The notes under the pieces: generated by a model
Databases searched by the model: none
Told to the model about the DNA's origin: nothing
What the model saw: the letters and a program-made list of their open reading frames with translations, nothing else
NCBI GenBank assembly: GCA_024640625.1
Contig: JAHEER010000023.1
Location: 1 to 48,359 of the forward strand
Direction: 5' to 3'
Length of the DNA stretch: 48,359 bases
Source: Desulfobulbaceae bacterium
GTDB taxonomy: Bacteria; Desulfobacterota; Desulfobulbia; Desulfobulbales; Desulfocapsaceae
In this document: piece by piece, positions 43,734 through 48,359 of the stretch
How positions within the stretch are numbered: position 1 is the first letter of the stretch
How the letters are laid out: each line of letters opens with the position of its first letter
Position numbers and translations under genes: made by a program

Positions 43734-44564
43734 TTAGAACTGATAGAACTCCGCCGGGTTGTCGCGCAAAATTCTTGTTCTGGTCGCCGGATCTTCCACC
43801 CAGGTCAGCAGCAGATCGAGGAGATCAGCCTCGTCAGGGGGAGCGGTCTGACCAGGATGGGGCCAGTTGCTGGCCCAGAGCATCCGCTCCGGGGCGAACT
43901 TGACCAGTGCGGTGGCTTCCGCGCTCACGTCCTCCCATCCCGGCGGCCCACTCTCCGAAGATTCATAGGGTGCTGAGAGTTTAACCCAGCAGCGGCCCCG
44001 GTCAAGGAACCGGAGAAGGGTTTTAAAAGCCGGGTCTGAAACGGGCACCGGCCCCATGAAACGCCCGACATGGTCAACCACAAGATCGCAGGGGAGCCTT
44101 TTTAGTAGCTCCTCCCGCTCGGGAAACTCCCTGCCGTTCATCTGCAGCTGCACGTGCCAGCCGAAGTCATGCACCCGGGCGGCAACCGCTTCAAGAACAT
44201 CCCAGTCCAGTGCCCCGCCGGGCAGCATGTGAAATCTGACCCCGCAGACCCCGGCATCGCTTAGTTTCTGTAGTTCAGCATCGCTTATAGACGGGTCCGG
44301 CACCACAATGCCCCGGGCGTCCGGCCCGAAAGCCTCCATTGCCGCGAGCTGACAGCGATTGTCGGTGCCGTAGGTGGTCGGCTGGACGATCACCACCCGG
44401 TCCAGTCCCAGCCTGTTCTGCACCGCCCGGTAATCCTCAACCCAGGCATTCGGCGGCGTCATCAACGCCGTTGCGGCCGTCGGATAGGCATCATTATAAA
44501 AATGCATATGGGTATCGCAGCTTCCGGGTGGAGCCGTCAGTTGCGGAAACCTGTCGGTCGTCAT
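43734..44564 (-). CDS. Amidohydrolase-family lactonase/isomerase (galactarolactone isomerase-like)
   Basis: The 276-residue TIM-barrel protein belongs to the Amidohydrolase_2 group (COG3618). CDTHMHFY is the strand-1 HxH, LDRVVIVQPTTYGTDN, GVRFHMLPGG and DHVGRFMGP mark later strands, and MLWASNWPHP carries the final conserved position (Asn where hydrolases often have Asp). Members act on sugar lactones or as D-galactarolactone isomerase. GGAGGTGAAAG precedes ATG 44564. It fits between sugar oxidation to a lactone by the SDR and dehydration by the IlvD/Edd enzyme, an inferred order. Confidence 0.83.
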   Translation of the reverse strand: MTTDRFPQLTAPPGSCDTHMHFYNDAYPTAATALMTPPNAWVEDYRAVQNRLGLDRVVIVQPTTYGTDNRCQLAAMEAFGPDARGIVVPDPSISDAELQKLSDAGVCGVRFHMLPGGALDWDVLEAVAARVHDFGWHVQLQMNGREFPEREELLKRLPCDLVVDHVGRFMGPVPVSDPAFKTLLRFLDRGRCWVKLSAPYESSESGPPGWEDVSAEATALVKFAPERMLWASNWPHPGQTAPPDEADLLDLLLTWVEDPATRTRILRDNPAEFYQF

Positions 44565-44596
44565 GGTCTTTCACCTCCCTCCTGGATGGCAGCTCA

Positions 44597-45613
44597 CTAC
44601 TCGGCAAGTGCCTTCATCTCTGTTTTCCAGCGCGAATGTAACTCAACCAGCCTATCCTCGAGTGCATCCTTTTCCGGGTCAACCCGATTGGCTTCCCGTT
44701 CGAACCAGTCCACCATCATTTTCACCCCGTCAAGCAGACCCATAGTGCAGCTAAAATCGGGAAGCACGCTGCGTATCTTGGAATTATCGAACAGTCCCGG
44801 ATAGGTTTTTTCGAAAAACAGGTGGCTGAACAGCTCCGGATTTGCTTCTACCAATAGCTCAGAGGATATGTGGACGATTTCGACCTCGCAGTTCAGGACA
44901 CGGCCGAAGGCCAGGTAGAGATCCTCCCAGCGAGTGCGCTCTTCGTTGCATACGTGGTACGCCTCACCGAAAGTCTTGTCGTTGCCGAGCACACCGACAA
45001 AGGCCTTGGCCAGATCCGGGGTAAAGGTAAAGCTGAAGACAGTGGAGCCGTCGCCAAACATTACCAGCGGCTTACCCCTTCTGATTCGGTCTATAATACC
45101 GTAGTTCTGGCGCAGCACCCCCATGTTCGCGGCCCCGGGACCAAAGGTAAGAGAGGGACGAATCATGGTCACCGGCAGTTGTCGCTCAGTTATCACCTGG
45201 TTCAGGTAGCGCTCCACCTCGGCCTTGTCGAAGGCGTAGGTAAAGGCAGGATCGTCGAACAATTCCTCGGCCGATTCCACCGTTGGCACACTCCGATAGG
45301 GCCGTTTGTAGGCGGCAACGCTGGAACAGATGACGATATGGGCACCTGAACCCCCAAACGCCGCAACGGTGGAGCGGGCATCGGCCTCGTTGAAGCAGAT
45401 CATGTCGATCACCGCATCGAAGCGCTCGCCCCGCATGGCCGACTCGAAATTCTGCCGATCCATTCGGTCGCCGGTTATCTGCCTGACCCCGGCAGGAATA
45501 GACAGGTTGCGGCTGCCGCGGTTGTAGAGCGTCACCTCACGTCGCTCAGCCACCAGCAATTTGACGATTTCCCGGCTGATGACGCCGGTTCCGCCGAGAA
45601 CGAGTACTTTCAT
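44597..45613 (-). CDS. NAD-dependent epimerase/dehydratase-like protein
   Basis: The 338-residue extended short-chain protein has the Rossmann start KVLVLGGTGVISREIVKLL, NRG and ITGDRMDR for dinucleotide contacts, and CSSVAAYKRPY as the probable active site. The Lys expected in YxxxK is seen in TYAFDKAEVERYL. The start at ATG 45613 is preferred over 45619 because GGAG stands eight bases before it. It may epimerise or dehydrogenate a sugar or sugar derivative handled by this operon. No more specific call is possible. Confidence 0.8.
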   Translation of the reverse strand: MKVLVLGGTGVISREIVKLLVAERREVTLYNRGSRNLSIPAGVRQITGDRMDRQNFESAMRGERFDAVIDMICFNEADARSTVAAFGGSGAHIVICSSVAAYKRPYRSVPTVESAEELFDDPAFTYAFDKAEVERYLNQVITERQLPVTMIRPSLTFGPGAANMGVLRQNYGIIDRIRRGKPLVMFGDGSTVFSFTFTPDLAKAFVGVLGNDKTFGEAYHVCNEERTRWEDLYLAFGRVLNCEVEIVHISSELLVEANPELFSHLFFEKTYPGLFDNSKIRSVLPDFSCTMGLLDGVKMMVDWFEREANRVDPEKDALEDRLVELHSRWKTEMKALAE

Positions 45614-45637
45614 GGTCATGTCTCCATCTTGCTGAGA

Positions 45638-46399
45638 TCAGTGTGTCATCCAGCCCCCGTCAACCGTCAGGGTGGTGCCTGTAATAAAGCTGCCGGCATC
45701 GCTGGACAAGAGCAGCACCGGTCCAATAAGGTCTTCTGGCGTGCCCCATCTGCCCAGCAGCATCGAGTTGAAATACTCCCTGAGTTCCCCCTGCACCATC
45801 CGATCGGTGAGAGGAGTGGAGATCGGCCCGGGAGCGATCGCATTGGCCGTGATGCCCCACGGGGCAAGATCCTGGGCCATGGTCCTGGTTATTCCAATCA
45901 GTCCCGATTTGGTAGCTGAGTAACCGCCGCGTTCGTTTTTGGTGCACATGCCGAAGATCGAACTGATGTTGACGATACGCCCCCATTTTCGCTCTTTCAT
46001 CTGGTCGGCACACTCCCGTACCAGAACCATCGGAGCAGTGAGGTTTAATTCGATCAGTTTATCCCAGTCTTGATCAACTATCCTATCCACGGGGCTGACG
46101 ATATTGGTGCCGGCATTATTGACGATGATATCAACCCGCCCCATTGCTTCCAGCGCTTCTCGGGCCAGGCGAACGGTATCCTCACGTTGGAAAAGATCGG
46201 CCACCACGCAGTGGCCCTGGCGTCCGGTTCCGTCGAGGATGTAGCTCATCGCTTCATCCATCTCTGCCCGGCTGCGGCTGTTGATGACGATATCTGCCCC
46301 GGCTTCGGCCAGACCGTGGGCCATGGCCCTGCCGATGCCTTTGGAGCCGCCGGTAACAAGGGCTACTTTGCCATTTAAATCGAAGAGTTCGTTTATCAT
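45638..46399 (-). CDS. SDR-family dehydrogenase (gluconate 5-dehydrogenase-like)
   Basis: The 253-residue classical short-chain dehydrogenase has the cofactor motif [15 protein letters not shown], catalytic Ser in NISSIFG and YSATKSG (YxxxK), and the C-terminal [11 protein letters not shown]. It most resembles gluconate/polyol dehydrogenases. With the TRAP uptake genes upstream it likely oxidises the imported sugar or sugar acid. GGAG lies seven bases before ATG 46399. The substrate is unknown. Confidence 0.9.
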   Translation of the reverse strand: MINELFDLNGKVALVTGGSKGIGRAMAHGLAEAGADIVINSRSRAEMDEAMSYILDGTGRQGHCVVADLFQREDTVRLAREALEAMGRVDIIVNNAGTNIVSPVDRIVDQDWDKLIELNLTAPMVLVRECADQMKERKWGRIVNISSIFGMCTKNERGGYSATKSGLIGITRTMAQDLAPWGITANAIAPGPISTPLTDRMVQGELREYFNSMLLGRWGTPEDLIGPVLLLSSDAGSFITGTTLTVDGGWMTH

Positions 46400-46568
46400 G
46401 GATCTACTCCAAAATCAGATTTGAATTTGAAAATTGCTACGCTTGCATGATAAGTAGGACAAACGATTGGTAGTGAGCCCTCCCTCACGGTTTGTATGCT
46501 TCTGAACAATTTCCGCTGACTTATCACTACCTGATGTCAGTCGGCACGTGGTGCTTTACCGTCACCAA

Positions 46569-47873
46569 TCAATTGACGAATTGAGGTGTCAGCCAGCGCG
46601 GCAGGGCCAGGATAATGTCGGGAAACAGTATCACCAGCAACAATACGCCGAGCATTGGAAACAGAATGATGATCACGTCCTTCATCGCCTTCTTCAGTTC
46701 GACCTGGCCGATGGCGCAGCTTATCAAGAGACAGAGACCGTAAGGCGGCGTGACCAGGCCAAAGGCCAGCGAAATTACCCCGATAATGGCAAAATGGATA
46801 GGATGTAATCCGGCAAACTCTGCCATCGGCCAAAGCACCGTACCGAGGATGATGATCGCCGGAATCGCGTCGATAAACATGCCGATAAACAGAAACGCGC
46901 AGGCCACCAGCAAGCCGGTGGAGATCGGTCCGACCCCGAACTGCTTCAGATAATCAACCAATGCCAGCGGTATCTTGTAGTAAGCCAGCAGCCAGCCAAA
47001 TGCCGAGGCGGTGCCGACGCAGAACAGTGAAATTGCCGCAAAGCGCGCTGATTCATAGAGAATTTTGGGTACCTGTCTGGGGGTTACCGTATGATAAATA
47101 ACCATGCCCAAAAAGAACGAGTAGATAACGGCAATAACCGAAGCCTCGGTCGGGGTGAAGAAACCGGCCACGATGCCGCCGACGATGATCAATGGCGTCA
47201 TCATCGGCAGGGTGGCCTGGAGGATCGCTATCACGGCCTCTTTGAGGGTTGACCGTGAATAAATCGGATAATCGTAGATCTTGGCATAGACATAGACGGT
47301 GAGCATCTGGGACAGAGCCACAAGCATCCCGGGAACAACACCCGCCAGAAACAGACCGCCGATGGATACCGTCATCAGTCCGCCCCAGACCACCATCAGG
47401 ATGCTGGGCGGGATAATGACCCCCATCACCGAGGAACAGGCGGTCACAGCTACCGAAAAGGTGGGGGAGAACCCCTGTTTCTTCATCTGCGGTATCAACA
47501 GCGAGCCGATTCCGGCCGCGTCTGCAGTGGAAGAACCAGAAATACCGGCAAACAGCATGGAAACCACCACATTGATATGCCCGAGCCCGCCCGGCAGATG
47601 ACCGACCAGCGCCCGGGCCAGCTTCACCAGACGGTCAGTAATGCCGGCCGAATTCATGATATTGGCAGCCATCAGAAAAAACGGCACGGCCAGCAGCACG
47701 AAGGCATTGTAGGACTTGAACATCTCGTTCATCAGCAGAAACGGGGTCAGCCGATCATCGAGCATAAAAACCGGGACGCAGGCCAGGCCAAGGGCAAAGG
47801 CTACCGGGATGCGCAGAATCACCAGAACGATAAAGACGGAAAACAGGATTGCTGCTACGAGACCCGGTGTCAT
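46569..47873 (-). CDS. dctM: TRAP transporter large permease (DctM)
   Basis: The 434-residue membrane protein with about twelve helices is the ion-coupled transport subunit. Typical stretches are LPGGLGHINVVVSMLFAGISGSSTADAAGIGSLLIP, PPSILMVVWGGL, IVGGIVAGFFTPTEASVIAVIYSF and GLVTPPYGLCLLISCAIGQVE. These match the DctM family without gaps. It overlaps dctQ by 4 bp. The solute-binding DctP subunit is not in the window and would lie upstream, beyond 48359. Confidence 0.95.
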   Translation of the reverse strand: MTPGLVAAILFSVFIVLVILRIPVAFALGLACVPVFMLDDRLTPFLLMNEMFKSYNAFVLLAVPFFLMAANIMNSAGITDRLVKLARALVGHLPGGLGHINVVVSMLFAGISGSSTADAAGIGSLLIPQMKKQGFSPTFSVAVTACSSVMGVIIPPSILMVVWGGLMTVSIGGLFLAGVVPGMLVALSQMLTVYVYAKIYDYPIYSRSTLKEAVIAILQATLPMMTPLIIVGGIVAGFFTPTEASVIAVIYSFFLGMVIYHTVTPRQVPKILYESARFAAISLFCVGTASAFGWLLAYYKIPLALVDYLKQFGVGPISTGLLVACAFLFIGMFIDAIPAIIILGTVLWPMAEFAGLHPIHFAIIGVISLAFGLVTPPYGLCLLISCAIGQVELKKAMKDVIIILFPMLGVLLLVILFPDIILALPRWLTPQFVN

Positions 47874-48352
47874 GGATTATCACTCCGCCACAATTTGATA
47901 TTGTCAACAAACTTTTCGATCAGAAACAGGATCCAGGTAAAGCCGGCCAGCGGCCAGGCCATATAGATGAATACCATCGGCAGCTCGGCCATTTCCGAGG
48001 TCTGCAGCAGACCGAATTTGACCAGCGGCCAGCCCCAGGTTATGAAGACCAGGGCAGTCACCAGGATCCAGAAATCGACAAACATCCGCGCCGCCGCCTC
48101 TCCGCGCTTGGTCTTGGGTTTGGGCAGCAGGTCGACGGAAAAATGGGTCGAATCCCGCACTGCTATCATCGAACCGACCAGAATAACCCAAATAAAGCAG
48201 AACCTGGCCATCTCCTCGGTCCAGATATAACGGGGAATAAAACTGAAATAGCGGGCGAAAATCTGCAGGGTTACCGGGATCAGCAGCAGCCCCATCAGGG
48301 TCGCCAGCGCCACCTGTAAAAACCGGTAGTAGCCATTCAATACTTTTCTCAT
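47870..48352 (-). CDS. dctQ: TRAP transporter small permease (DctQ)
   Basis: The 160-residue protein with four transmembrane helices is the small membrane subunit pairing with DctM. The ARYFSFIPRYIWTEEMARFCFIWVILVGSMIAVRDSTHFSVDLLP segment is the DctQ signature. It starts just inside the window edge (ATG 48352) and its stop overlaps the dctM start (ATGA). Confidence 0.93.
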   Translation of the reverse strand: MRKVLNGYYRFLQVALATLMGLLLIPVTLQIFARYFSFIPRYIWTEEMARFCFIWVILVGSMIAVRDSTHFSVDLLPKPKTKRGEAAARMFVDFWILVTALVFITWGWPLVKFGLLQTSEMAELPMVFIYMAWPLAGFTWILFLIEKFVDNIKLWRSDNP

Positions 48353-48359
48353 CTTGTTT

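Noticed and set aside
1..48359. CRISPR arrays, rRNA or tRNA genes other than the tmRNA
   Set aside because: No regularly spaced repeats and no tRNA-like or rRNA-like sequences were recognised by reading; a computed scan was not possible.

Overview
The window reads as chromosome of a Gram-negative, strictly or facultatively anaerobic bacterium, most likely a member of the Desulfobacterota (the former sulfate-reducing deltaproteobacteria). This is an inference. It rests on a tmRNA whose tag reads ADDYNYAVAA, a periplasmic pentaheme cytochrome with an in-frame UGA that looks like selenocysteine, a complete PspF/PspABC envelope-stress module, a DctQM-type TRAP transporter and a bifunctional acetyl-CoA hydrolase/GNAT protein. 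No rRNA or tRNA genes and no CRISPR arrays were seen.

Layout. Positions 1-1550 hold the 3' end of a type IV pilus/type II secretion ATPase gene, smpB and the tmRNA gene ssrA. From about 1551 to about 7095 lies an AT-richer segment that looks like the decayed remains of an element integrated at the ssrA 3' end: a broken integrase N-terminal half, an orphan PqqD / HPr-kinase-like / nucleotidyltransferase operon on the minus strand, a C-terminal integrase scrap on the opposite strand, two orphan exported proteins and about 740 bp without genes. The GC-richer backbone resumes with a SpoIIE-type phosphatase (7101), a ybbA-ybbP-tesA operon (8814-12711), an SPFH membrane protein paired with a very unusual two-AAA-domain Lon-like protease (13198-17583), a photolyase, an Old Yellow Enzyme reductase and an MscS channel. 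On the minus strand follow a MOT1-type molybdate/sulfate permease, PPK2, flavodoxin, the putative selenocytochrome and a zinc peptidase (23520-29351).

From 29586 to 33760 is a ynjBCDF-like operon (ABC uptake system plus CDP-alcohol phosphatidyltransferase). It converges on pspF, which is divergent from pspABC across a 211 bp region with a readable sigma-54 promoter and palindromic candidate enhancer sites. A PilZ protein follows. Positions 36920-40689 hold what looks like a variant acuABC module: an acetyltransferase fused to an acetyl-CoA hydrolase, a histone-deacetylase-like AcuC and a CBS/ACT protein like AcuB, suggesting acetylation control of acetyl-CoA metabolism. The right end (40892-48352) is a sugar-acid catabolic cluster: an IlvD/Edd dehydratase facing an operon of DctQ, DctM, an SDR, an epimerase-like protein, a lactonase/isomerase-type amidohydrolase and a D-2-hydroxyacid dehydrogenase.

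The items most worth following are the SPFH plus tandem-AAA-Lon protease pair, the probable UGA-selenocysteine in the multiheme cytochrome, the split integrase around the PqqD-HprK-nucleotidyltransferase cassette at ssrA, and two oppositely oriented copies of a GGGGACAC hairpin element at gene ends.
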